Position numbers and translations under genes: made by a program. Of a stretch of 64,000 bases of DNA, positions 34,975-43,065 are shown one piece after another; position 1 is the stretch's first letter; each line of letters begins with the position of its first letter. The DNA is from Sphingobium bisphenolivorans (GTDB lineage Bacteria > Pseudomonadota > Alphaproteobacteria > Sphingomonadales > Sphingomonadaceae), in assembly GCF_000412635.1 (NCBI RefSeq), contig NZ_ASTG01000019.1:62001-126000 (forward strand), written 5' to 3'. The notes beneath the pieces are model-generated. The model ran no database searches. It was not told the origin of the DNA and was given only the letters and a program-made list of their open reading frames with translations.

Positions 34975-36798
34975 ATGGCGATGGCCACTCTTCTGCCGCT
35001 GTTCGCGCTGGCGCAGCCGGGCGAGCCTGTGCCGCCCCCACCGCCCGAAAACTGGCAGGAGATGCTGGATGCGGATCAGCAGTCAATCGAGGGACGCCGA
35101 CGCCCCGGCTATGAAGCCCCGCTGCCCGAAGCGGTCCGCCAAGACAATAAGGGCGCGGTGCGCGCACCCCCGCCCGAGGCTTTCCCGACCGATCAGGTGC
35201 CGATTCCCGACCGCTGGCGGCTGATCGAGAGCCTTGGCGTGGTGAAGGAACGCTGGTTCGATCCCTACGGGCAGAACACGCTGAAGGGCGACCGGCCGAT
35301 CGACCGCGAGAAGGTGAAGTGGCTGCCGATCAAGGGTGAGGACTGGTTCTTCGTCGCCAATGCGGTGAGCGACACGGTGATCGAGCCGCGCACCTTTCCG
35401 ATCCAGGTCGGCGTGCAGACGACCGAGCGGCCCGGCAGCATCGACGTCTTCGGCAAGGATGCGAGCTATGTGCTGAGCCAGACCTTCATCGGCGGAGTCG
35501 CCCTGATCAAGGGGTCGACCGCGTTCAAGCCGCCGGAGATCGAATATCGGCTGACGCTGGCGCTCAACGTCAATCATGTGAATGTGCCCGAACGGCGGGT
35601 GCTGTTCGTTCAGCCGTCGAAGCCCTCGCACCGCACCGACCATTTCCTGGGCGTGCAGGAGCTGTTCGTCGATTACCACCTCGCCAACACGTCGGACCGC
35701 TACGATTTCCGCTCGCTCCGTGTCGGCATCCAGCCCTTTCAGTCCGACTTTCGCGGCTTCTTGTTCAACGACCAGCAACTCGGCATCCGCCTGTTCGGCA
35801 ATCGCGACAATAACCGCTTCCAGTTCAATATCGCGGCGTTCTGGCGGTTGGAAAAGGATACCAACAGCGGCCTCAACAGCATCGCCCAGTCGCCGCGTCG
35901 GGACTGGGTGTTCCTTGCCAACCTTTATCGGCAGGATTTCCTGATTCCCGGCCTCACCAGCCAGATCACCGCCGTCTATAACATGAATCGCGAAGCCGGC
36001 CGGATCGAGGTCGATGACAACGGCTTCCCGGTCCGCCCGGCGCTGCTCGGCGACCTGCGCGGGCGCGATTATGACGTGGTCTATCTCGGCTATAATGCCG
36101 ACGGGCGGATTGGGCGGCTCAACCTGACGGCGTCGGCGTACGGCGCGCTCGGTGAAGACAGGAACAGCTTCTTCACCTCCCGGCCGGCGCAAATTCGCGC
36201 TTTCTTCGCGGCGGCGGAGGCGAGCATCGACAAGGATTGGATGCGCTTCCGCCTCTCGGGCCTCTATGCCAGCGGCGACGGCGATCCTTATGACGATCGC
36301 GAGAACGGCTTTGACGCGATCTTCGAAAATCCCATCTTCGCGGGCGCCGACACCAGCTACTGGATCAGGCAAACCATCCCCTTCGCGGGTGGCGGGCGTG
36401 TCATCGGCATCAACGGCCGCAACGGCATATTGAACTCGCTGCGATCCTCGAAAGAGCAGGGCCAGTCGAACTTCAACAATCCGGGCACGATGCTGCTGGG
36501 GGCTGGCGCCGATTTCGATCTGCTGCCCGAACTGCGGTTGTCGGCCAACGCGAACCATCTCTGGTTCCAGAATACCGCCACCCTGCAGGCATTGCGGAAC
36601 GAGGGAAGTATTCCGAAGTCGATCGGCTGGGACCTGTCCACCGCCGCAATCTGGCGGCCGCATGCGACGCAGAATATCGTGCTGCGCCTGTCTGGCGCGA
36701 CCCTGCTGCCGGGTTCCGGCTTCCGCGACCTTTTCTCCAATAGCGAGCGCAACCGGAATTATTATTCCGTGCTCGGCAATCTGATCCTGAGCTATTGA
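34975..36798 (+). CDS. Outer-membrane beta-barrel protein of the cytochrome cluster
   Basis: A 607-residue protein that begins 2 bp after the lipoprotein gene. A short signal (MAMATLLPLFALAQP) precedes a proline-rich segment. From about residue 150 onwards there is regular amphipathic strand alternation with aromatic girdles (FLFNDQQLGIRLFGNRDNN, YDVVYLGYNADGR), ending in a C-terminal strand with a terminal aromatic (NLILSY), as outer-membrane barrels do. No TonB box or plug is seen. Its position among multihaem cytochromes recalls the barrels that sheathe cytochromes in porin-cytochrome conduits, but I cannot claim MtrB homology. The stop overlaps the start region of the next frame. Confidence 0.8.
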   Translation: MAMATLLPLFALAQPGEPVPPPPPENWQEMLDADQQSIEGRRRPGYEAPLPEAVRQDNKGAVRAPPPEAFPTDQVPIPDRWRLIESLGVVKERWFDPYGQNTLKGDRPIDREKVKWLPIKGEDWFFVANAVSDTVIEPRTFPIQVGVQTTERPGSIDVFGKDASYVLSQTFIGGVALIKGSTAFKPPEIEYRLTLALNVNHVNVPERRVLFVQPSKPSHRTDHFLGVQELFVDYHLANTSDRYDFRSLRVGIQPFQSDFRGFLFNDQQLGIRLFGNRDNNRFQFNIAAFWRLEKDTNSGLNSIAQSPRRDWVFLANLYRQDFLIPGLTSQITAVYNMNREAGRIEVDDNGFPVRPALLGDLRGRDYDVVYLGYNADGRIGRLNLTASAYGALGEDRNSFFTSRPAQIRAFFAAAEASIDKDWMRFRLSGLYASGDGDPYDDRENGFDAIFENPIFAGADTSYWIRQTIPFAGGGRVIGINGRNGILNSLRSSKEQGQSNFNNPGTMLLGAGADFDLLPELRLSANANHLWFQNTATLQALRNEGSIPKSIGWDLSTAAIWRPHATQNIVLRLSGATLLPGSGFRDLFSNSERNRNYYSVLGNLILSY

Positions 36799-36822
36799 TG
36801 TCCCGCCTTTGCTCCCTCTTAT

Positions 36823-36911
36823 CGTCATTCTTGCGGAAGCGGGAATCCATCTCTCGGCCTCGCGGCTGGGGATGGGGTGGGGGATGGATCCCCGCCTTAG
36901 CGGGAACGACG
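36823..36911. repeat. REP/BIME-like palindromic element, copy 1
   Basis: The left arm begins CGTCATTCTTGCGG and continues to GGGAATCCATCT. The right arm, GGATGGATCCCCGCC to GGGAACGACG, is its imperfect inverted complement. The ~25-bp arms enclose a GC-rich loop. The same arm type occurs at 45787-45879. In frame it encodes the widespread repeat-derived peptide FLRKRESI...WIPALAGTT. Confidence 0.85.
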
Positions 36912-36917
36912 GTGTTG

Positions 36918-39900
36918 ATGTTGACGGCAATCTTGCTGCTCCCCGTCGCCATCCTCCACGCCTCCGACGCCGAAAAGCCGGTTGAGCGGCACTATGCCGT
37001 CACGCCCCCCGCCCCGATGAGCCAGACCGCCGAGCAGGTCGCAGCGAAATCGGAGGGTTGTTTCAGCTGCCACGCCAAGACCGACGAGCCGTCGATGCAC
37101 GCCACTCCGGCGGTGATGCTGGGCTGCGTCGATTGCCATGGCGGCGATGCAACGGTGCGCGGCGATCCGGCGCACGGCTTCGACGACCCCGCCTATGTCG
37201 CCGCGCGCGACAAGGCGCATGTGCTGCCGCGCTATCCGGGCAGCTGGCATTATCCCTCATCCGCCAACCCGAAGCGCACCTATACGCTGCTCAACCGCGA
37301 AGCGCCGGAGTTCGTGCGCTTCGTCAACCCCAGCGACTATCGCGTCGCGCGGGAGGCTTGCGGCTCCTGTCACATGCAGACGATCGAGGCGGCCGAGCGG
37401 TCGCTGATGGCGTCGGGCGCGATGCTATGGGGCGGCGCGGCCTATAATAACGGGATCGTGCCGTACAAGAATTACATTTTCGGCGAGGCTTATACCAAGG
37501 ATGGCAAGCCTGCGAAAATCGTCTCACCCGGATCGCCTCCGGGTACCTTGACGGCGGAGCAGGAGGCGCGCGGCGCGCTCGCCGAACTCTATCCGCTGCC
37601 CAACTGGCAGGTGACGCCGCCGGGCGACATTTTCCGCGTGTTCGAGCGCGGCGGCCGCAATATCGCAACCCAGTTCCCGGAGATCGGGCTGCCCAATCCC
37701 ACCGGATCGATCCAGCGGCTGGAGGAGCCGGGCCGGCCCGATCTCAAACAGTCGAGCCGCGGCCCCGGCACCGGCCTGCGCGTCGCGATCCCCGTACTGA
37801 ACCTGCACAAGACACGCCTCAACGACCCTTATATGTGGTTCATGGGCACCAACGACCAGCCGGGCGATTATCGCCATTCGGGCTGTTCGGGCTGCCATGT
37901 AGTCTATGCCAACGACCGCGAGCCGCGCCACAGCCTGACCTACGCTCCTTATGGCCGCGACGGTCAGAGCGCGACGGTCGATCCCACGATCGCGGCGAAG
38001 ATGGAGCATGGCGCGCTGAAGGGCGCCCATGACGAGACGCCCGATCACCCGATCGCGGCGGTCAAGGAAAGCGGCCACCCGATCCGCCACGCCTTCACCC
38101 GCGCAATCCCGACGGCGCAGTGCATGAATTGCCACATGCACCAGCCCAATATCTTCCTGAACAGCTATCTTGGCTACACCATGTGGGACTATGAGTCCGA
38201 CGCGGCGCTCATGTGGCCGGAGAAGCAGAAATACCCCACCGCGGCGCAGGTGCACCAGACGCTGGAGCGCAACCCGGAAGGGGCGGGGCCGCGCGGCAAA
38301 TGGGCGGACCTCGACTTCCTGCGCAATGTCTATGACCTCAACGACAAGGCCAAGGACACGCAGTTCGCCGACTATCACGGCCATGGCTGGAACTTCCGCG
38401 GCGTGTTCAAGCGCGACCGCGAGGGCAATCTGCTCGACGCGGACGGCAAGATCGTCGCGAACGACGATCCGGAGAAATGGCGGAAGAAGGGCGAGGGCAA
38501 GTTCGTCCAGCCCGGCGTCAATCCGGGCAAGTCGGTCCACCTCATGGACATCCACGCCGAAAAGGGCCTGCAATGCGCCGACTGCCATTTCGCGCAGGAC
38601 AGCCACGGCAATGGCTTCATCTATGGCGAGGTGGCGAACGCGATCGAGATCGGGTGCAAGGATTGCCACGGCACCGCCGACGCTTACCCTACGCTGCTGA
38701 CGTCCGGCCCCGCCGCGCCGCCCAAAGGCACCAATTTGGCGCTGCTGCGCAATCCAGATGGCGAGCGGCGGTTCGAATGGTTTTATGACGCAGGCGGCCG
38801 GCGCAGGCTGATCCAGAGGTCGATCGTCGATCCAAACCTTGAGTGGGAAGTGAGCCTGGTCAAGGACTCAGTGGATGCCACCAATCCGCACTTCAACGCC
38901 AAGGCCGCCCGCGCGAAGCTGATGAGCCGGTCGGGCGCCGAGGACGGCAGCTTCGCCTTTGGCCCGGGCGTCGCCAAGTCGGACCGGGCGCATGGCGATG
39001 ACAATATGGCATGCTTCACCTGCCATCTCAGCTGGACCACCAGCTGCGGCGGGTGCCACCTGCCGATCGAGGCGAACTGGAAAACCTCGCTCCACCATTA
39101 TGACGGGGAGGAGACGCGCAACTTCGCGACCTACAATCCGCAGGTCGCCCGCGACGAGATGTTCCAGCTCGGCAAGCATATGACGACCAAGGGGAATGAG
39201 ACGGCCCCGGTTCGCTCGACCTCCGCGCTGGTCCTGTCTTCCACCAATATCAATCGCGAACGCATCTATATCCAGCAGCCGCCGATTTCCGGCATCGGTT
39301 TCTCGTCACAAGCTTTCGCGCCGCACTTCCCGCACACCGTGCGCAGGACGGAGACGAAGACCTGTTCGGACTGCCACCTGTCCGCGAAGGACGATAATAA
39401 CGCGATCATGTCGCAGCTGTTGTTGCTCGGTACGAATTTCGTGAACTTCGTGGGCTTGAACGCCTGGACCGGTCTGGAGGGCGGGTTAGAGGCGATCCGC
39501 GTCACCGAATGGGACGAGCCGCAGGCGGTGATCGGCAGCTATCTCCAGAAATATGCCTATCCCGACTATTGGAAGCTGCATGTCGAGCAGAATGGCCGCG
39601 AGCTGAAGAATTGGGTGCGCGGGCGTTTCTTCGACAAGAAGGCGTCGGGTGAAACCCGGCCGGTCGAGGAGTTCCGCAACGTCGTCAAGGGCACGGCTGG
39701 TCGCGTCGGCTGCCTGCAACTGCGCGGCGAATATATGTTCGTGGCGGAGGGCAAGGGGGGCTTCCGCGTCTATGACGTGGCCTCGATCGCCAACAAGGGC
39801 TTTTCCGAGCCGATCTTGAGCGGGCCATTTTCGAAGCTTGGTCAGAATAGCGGCGTCGCGACGAAGAACGCGACCTGCATGGCGCTGCCGACCAACCAGC

Positions 39901-40859
39901 CAATCAATCCGCTGCGCAATACGAAGGAACTGCGGGAGATCAACCAGGAGCAGCCCTTCCTGCCGATTTACAGCTATGCGGCGGTGACGGACAGCGTCGA
40001 GGGCCTCATCATGGTCAATGTCGAGACGCTGGCCGATGGCGAGTTTCGCAACAATTTCCTGAAGCGCGCCGTCACCTGGAACCCGGACGGGGTGCTGAAC
40101 GGCGCGCGGCATATCCAGCTCGCCGGGCAGATCGCCTATATCACCGCTGACGTCGGGCTGGTGGTCGTGGACCTTGCCGACCCGCTGCATCCGCGCCTTG
40201 CCGCCGTCCGCCCGCTGAAGGACGCGCGGGCGAGTGCGATCCAGTTCCGCTATTTGTGGGTGACGGATGCCGAAGGGCTGAAGCTGTTCGACGTGACGAA
40301 GCTGACCGATCCGGTGGCAGTGCCGTCCGCAACCGTGCCGCTCATCGACGCGCGGCGCATCTATCTGGCGCGCACTTACGCCTATGTCGCGGCCAAGGCG
40401 GAGGGCCTCGCGATCGTGGACATCACCAATCCGCTGCGGCCGAGCCTCTACAGCAAAGAGACGTTCGGCGGTCAGATGACCGATGTGGAGGATGTGATCG
40501 TCGGCACGACCAACGCCTCGCTCTTCGCCTATGTCGCGGACGGGCGGAACGGGATGAAGGTGATCCAACTCACCAGCCCGACGAGCCAGCCCAATTTCTA
40601 TGGCTTCTCCCCCGCGCCCAAGCCCGAACTGATCGCCTGGGCACGGACGCCCTGGCCGGCGCTGGCGCTCTCCAAGGGCCTCGATCGCGACCGTGCGGTG
40701 GACGAGACAGGGGGGCAGATCGCCGTGTTCGGCAGGCTGGGCTCTCGGCCCTTCACCCGCCCCGAGATGGAGCGGCTGTTCCTGACGTCGAGAGGCATTC
40801 CCTACAAGGTCAGCGACGATGTGGACATGAAGGGCTGGCGGCCGCCGCTTCTGCGCTGA
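36918..40859 (+). CDS. Ten-haem cytochrome c with C-terminal LVIVD beta-propeller
   Basis: About 1313 residues. Ten CXXCH motifs are spread over the N-terminal two thirds: CFSCH, CVDCH, CGSCH, CSGCH, CMNCH, CADCH, CKDCH, CFTCH, CGGCH and CSDCH. From about residue 930 the protein has LVIVD-type repeats (GFRVYDVAS, LVVVDLADPLHPR, LKLFDVTKLTDP, LAIVDITNPLRP, MKVIQLTSP), which form surface beta-propellers. The frame is open to 36798, but that extension is repeat DNA. I therefore place the start at ATG 36918, which begins a clean signal peptide (MLTAILLLPVAILHASDA), though its ribosome site is weak. It may be periplasmic or surface-exposed. As the last gene of the run it is the likely distal electron carrier. 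Confidence 0.9.
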   Translation: MLTAILLLPVAILHASDAEKPVERHYAVTPPAPMSQTAEQVAAKSEGCFSCHAKTDEPSMHATPAVMLGCVDCHGGDATVRGDPAHGFDDPAYVAARDKAHVLPRYPGSWHYPSSANPKRTYTLLNREAPEFVRFVNPSDYRVAREACGSCHMQTIEAAERSLMASGAMLWGGAAYNNGIVPYKNYIFGEAYTKDGKPAKIVSPGSPPGTLTAEQEARGALAELYPLPNWQVTPPGDIFRVFERGGRNIATQFPEIGLPNPTGSIQRLEEPGRPDLKQSSRGPGTGLRVAIPVLNLHKTRLNDPYMWFMGTNDQPGDYRHSGCSGCHVVYANDREPRHSLTYAPYGRDGQSATVDPTIAAKMEHGALKGAHDETPDHPIAAVKESGHPIRHAFTRAIPTAQCMNCHMHQPNIFLNSYLGYTMWDYESDAALMWPEKQKYPTAAQVHQTLERNPEGAGPRGKWADLDFLRNVYDLNDKAKDTQFADYHGHGWNFRGVFKRDREGNLLDADGKIVANDDPEKWRKKGEGKFVQPGVNPGKSVHLMDIHAEKGLQCADCHFAQDSHGNGFIYGEVANAIEIGCKDCHGTADAYPTLLTSGPAAPPKGTNLALLRNPDGERRFEWFYDAGGRRRLIQRSIVDPNLEWEVSLVKDSVDATNPHFNAKAARAKLMSRSGAEDGSFAFGPGVAKSDRAHGDDNMACFTCHLSWTTSCGGCHLPIEANWKTSLHHYDGEETRNFATYNPQVARDEMFQLGKHMTTKGNETAPVRSTSALVLSSTNINRERIYIQQPPISGIGFSSQAFAPHFPHTVRRTETKTCSDCHLSAKDDNNAIMSQLLLLGTNFVNFVGLNAWTGLEGGLEAIRVTEWDEPQAVIGSYLQKYAYPDYWKLHVEQNGRELKNWVRGRFFDKKASGETRPVEEFRNVVKGTAGRVGCLQLRGEYMFVAEGKGGFRVYDVASIANKGFSEPILSGPFSKLGQNSGVATKNATCMALPTNQPINPLRNTKELREINQEQPFLPIYSYAAVTDSVEGLIMVNVETLADGEFRNNFLKRAVTWNPDGVLNGARHIQLAGQIAYITADVGLVVVDLADPLHPRLAAVRPLKDARASAIQFRYLWVTDAEGLKLFDVTKLTDPVAVPSATVPLIDARRIYLARTYAYVAAKAEGLAIVDITNPLRPSLYSKETFGGQMTDVEDVIVGTTNASLFAYVADGRNGMKVIQLTSPTSQPNFYGFSPAPKPELIAWARTPWPALALSKGLDRDRAVDETGGQIAVFGRLGSRPFTRPEMERLFLTSRGIPYKVSDDVDMKGWRPPLLR

Positions 40860-40902
40860 ACCAGTGGCGTAGTGCAGCGGCAGCCAGCCTCCTTTTCTGT
40901 CG

Positions 40903-41277
40903 TCAGCCGCGTTCGCCTGCCCTTGTCACGGCAGGTCCGGTCGACCCTCCGGTTGTGCCGCCGCCATATGTTTCGGTCGATGTCGATCCGCTGCCGCCGG
41001 CGGCAGCCGAGCCACTGTCGGTCTGGCCCGACCCATAGGTTCCGCTGGCGCTGCTGGTGCCGGTATCGGCGCTGGTGGAGCCGGTCGCGGAACCGCTGGC
41101 CGATCCGGTCGCGGTCGAGCCGGTTCCGGTTCCGCTCCCCATCGAACCGCTGCCGCTCATGCTGCCGGTGGTTCCGCTCTGGCTCGTGCTGCTCGTGGTT
41201 CCGCTGGTCTGCGCCATGGCGACACCACTCACGGTCAGGACGCTCAGCGCGCCGACTATTGCAAGTCTTGCAAACAT
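40903..41277 (-). CDS. Exported Ser/Gly/Thr-rich low-complexity protein, 124 aa
   Basis: A clear signal peptide (MFARLAIVGALSVLTVSGVAMAQT) is followed by about 100 residues of almost only Ser, Gly, Thr and Ala with no cysteine, so the mature protein is probably disordered. AAGGAG precedes the ATG and an exact EcfG-type promoter lies 35 bp upstream. It is convergent with the ten-haem cytochrome and divergent from the S8 peptidase. It could be an envelope stress or coat protein; no function can be assigned. Confidence 0.75.
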   Translation of the reverse strand: MFARLAIVGALSVLTVSGVAMAQTSGTTSSTSQSGTTGSMSGSGSMGSGTGTGSTATGSASGSATGSTSADTGTSSASGTYGSGQTDSGSAAAGGSGSTSTETYGGGTTGGSTGPAVTRAGERG

Positions 41278-41311
41278 ATTTTAGGCTCCTTCTATTCGGG
41301 GATGCGCGGAA

Positions 41312-41336
41312 AACGAGGTGTGTTCACCCCTGTTCC
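41312..41336 (-). promoter_or_regulatory. EcfG-type general stress promoter of the Ser-rich gene
   Basis: On the minus strand GGAAC (41336-41332), 16 bases, CGTT (41315-41312): exact consensus match, 35 bp before the ATG at 41277, with an A/T-rich stretch upstream. Confidence 0.6.
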
Positions 41337-41406
41337 GCCTATGAATATTAGAGCTAACTTGAGTTACGCACTATATGTTACGGTGACGATTTAAGCGGGG
41401 GCTTAC

Positions 41407-42192
41407 TTGAAAATCCGGATACTGCTGCTAGCGGCGGCCATGGCTTGCGGTTCTGCGGCGGCACTTCCTTCCGATCGGCCGACGGTAGCGGTCATCGACA
41501 GCGGTGTCGCGCAAACGGCTGAACTCGCGCCGATGCTGGTGGCCGAGTTCGACATGGCGGCGAAGCCCGCCCGGCCGGCCTTCCATCCGCGCTACGATCA
41601 CGGCACGATGGTCGCCACCATCCTCGCTCGCGCGGCCGAGAACGACGTGCGGATCATCTCCATCCGGATCGATGACCCCGCCGGCTGCCCTTCGGACGCT
41701 AATCCGCCCTGCCAGTCGGATCCCGTGCCCGTGGCGGCTGCGATCCGGCGGGCAACCTCGCTAGGGGTCGATGCGATCAACATCTCGCTTGCGCTGGGAC
41801 AGGATGCCGGGATCAACGCGGCCGTCCGGGAAGCGGGGCGGCGGGGGATCAAGGTCATCCTCGCAGCAGGCAATGACGGGCTGGATCATCCCGGCAATCT
41901 CGCGCCCGCGCGGCAGGCCTTTCCCGCTGCGGTGCTGGTCGGCGCACTGGACGGCACCGGGCACGCTTGGGCCGGAACCAACCGGCCCGGCCCGGCACCC
42001 CGCGACTATAATTATGCCTGGCAGCCGGGCGTCATGTTGCCGACGACTGCTGCGGATGGCAGCGCGGTGCGCGGAACCGGGACATCCTTCGCCGCGCCGC
42101 TCGAAACAGCCCGGCTTATCCGGGCGCTAAAGGGCAACCATCCGGGGGATGCCGTCACCGTCCCGCTGGCCGATGCCAACGGGCAGTCCTGA
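41407..42192 (+). CDS. Small secreted subtilisin-like (S8) serine protease
   Basis: A 261-residue protein with a signal peptide (ILLLAAAMACGSAAALP) and the complete S8 triad: D31 in VAVIDSGV, H65 in YDHGTMVATI and S227 in GTGTSFAAP, with the oxyanion Asn in AAGNDG. It is close to a bare catalytic domain with no recognisable pro-peptide. The start is a TTG preceded by a GGGGG stretch, which suggests low expression. It lies between the two arms of the cytochrome locus and could process an exported protein there, but nothing in the sequence proves a link. Confidence 0.87.
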   Translation: MKIRILLLAAAMACGSAAALPSDRPTVAVIDSGVAQTAELAPMLVAEFDMAAKPARPAFHPRYDHGTMVATILARAAENDVRIISIRIDDPAGCPSDANPPCQSDPVPVAAAIRRATSLGVDAINISLALGQDAGINAAVREAGRRGIKVILAAGNDGLDHPGNLAPARQAFPAAVLVGALDGTGHAWAGTNRPGPAPRDYNYAWQPGVMLPTTAADGSAVRGTGTSFAAPLETARLIRALKGNHPGDAVTVPLADANGQS

Positions 42193-42197
42193 CGCGG

Positions 42198-43046
42198 TCA
42201 GTCGGGTCGCTCTCCCATGATCATCTTCACGATGGGTTGCATGCCCCCATCGAACCGCGCGAGCGTCGTGTGATCGCCCGCTGTCTCGAAATGCGAGACG
42301 ATGCCCTGCTCCGTCCAGCGATGCAGCGCGAAAGCGGGAGCGTCGGCGATGATCATCGGCCGCCCGTCGGGTGTCTCCGGGTCGATCGATCGCAGGTCGA
42401 GCCCCAGTTGCGGCGCGCTCGATGAGCAGATCGCGACGGTCGTGCCGTTCCAGGGCGCGGCGATGGCGCGGTGGATATGGCCGCAAAGGATTGCCTGGAC
42501 CTGAGCGCGCGTGCCAATGGTCGCGGCGAAACGCTCGACCCATGGCTCGCGCGGATCGGTGTTCATCCATTCGATGCCGACCTCGACCGGTGGATGGTGC
42601 ATGACGATCAGCGTCGGCGTTTCGCTATCCTCGTCCAGCCGCGCTCTGAGCCACGCCGCGCGGGCCTCGCAAAAGGCGCCGCCATGGCGACCCGGCTCCA
42701 GCGTGTCGAGCATGATGATCCGCCGCCCTTGCAGCGGGATCACATAATGGATGAAGCCGTCCTGCTGCGGTACCTGCGGGAACTGCGCCGAAAAATTCGC
42801 CCGGTCGTCATGATTGCCCATGCAGGGCCACACCGGGAAGGGGCAACGGTCGAACGCTTCGGCCAGCCGCGCATAGCTGTCGGCATCGCCATTTTCGGTC
42901 AGGTCGCCTGTCGCCAGCAGCAGGTCCGGCCGGTTCGGCCCGTCGATCAGCGCCTGCAGCACCTGGTCGAGCCGCTGGCGGTTGAATTCGGCCGGATTGC
43001 CGGGCTCGAAGCCCAGATGGATATCCGTGACCTGCGCGATCAGCAT
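42198..43046 (-). CDS. CpdA-like class III cyclic nucleotide phosphodiesterase (metallophosphoesterase)
   Basis: A 282-residue calcineurin-like phosphoesterase. All metal-binding motifs are present in order: TDIH, TGDLTENGD, GNHDD, MHHPP and GHIH, with the H-x-H spacing of the CpdA/Icc group that hydrolyses cAMP. I chose the ATG at 43046; the open frame further upstream lies inside the cytochrome gene. It is 19 bp downstream of the FHA-cytochrome gene, so it is in the same operon as the protein with two cyclic-nucleotide domains. That context supports, but does not prove, cAMP as substrate. Confidence 0.88.
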   Translation of the reverse strand: MLIAQVTDIHLGFEPGNPAEFNRQRLDQVLQALIDGPNRPDLLLATGDLTENGDADSYARLAEAFDRCPFPVWPCMGNHDDRANFSAQFPQVPQQDGFIHYVIPLQGRRIIMLDTLEPGRHGGAFCEARAAWLRARLDEDSETPTLIVMHHPPVEVGIEWMNTDPREPWVERFAATIGTRAQVQAILCGHIHRAIAAPWNGTTVAICSSSAPQLGLDLRSIDPETPDGRPMIIADAPAFALHRWTEQGIVSHFETAGDHTTLARFDGGMQPIVKMIMGERPD

Positions 43047-43056
43047 GGCCCTAAGT

Positions 43057-43064
43057 CCCCCCCC
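43057..43064 (-). repeat. G8 tract in the phosphodiesterase leader
   Basis: Eight G residues on the coding strand, 10 bases before the phosphodiesterase ATG and directly after the preceding stop codon. The tract occupies the ribosome-binding position, so changes in its length could alter spacing and translation. Confidence 0.7.
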
Positions 43065-43065
43065 T

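Noticed and set aside
33269..36930. Two long minus-strand frames (632 and 615 codons) opposite the lipoprotein and barrel genes
   Set aside because: Same shadow composition; the plus-strand genes have signal peptides, overlaps and family motifs.
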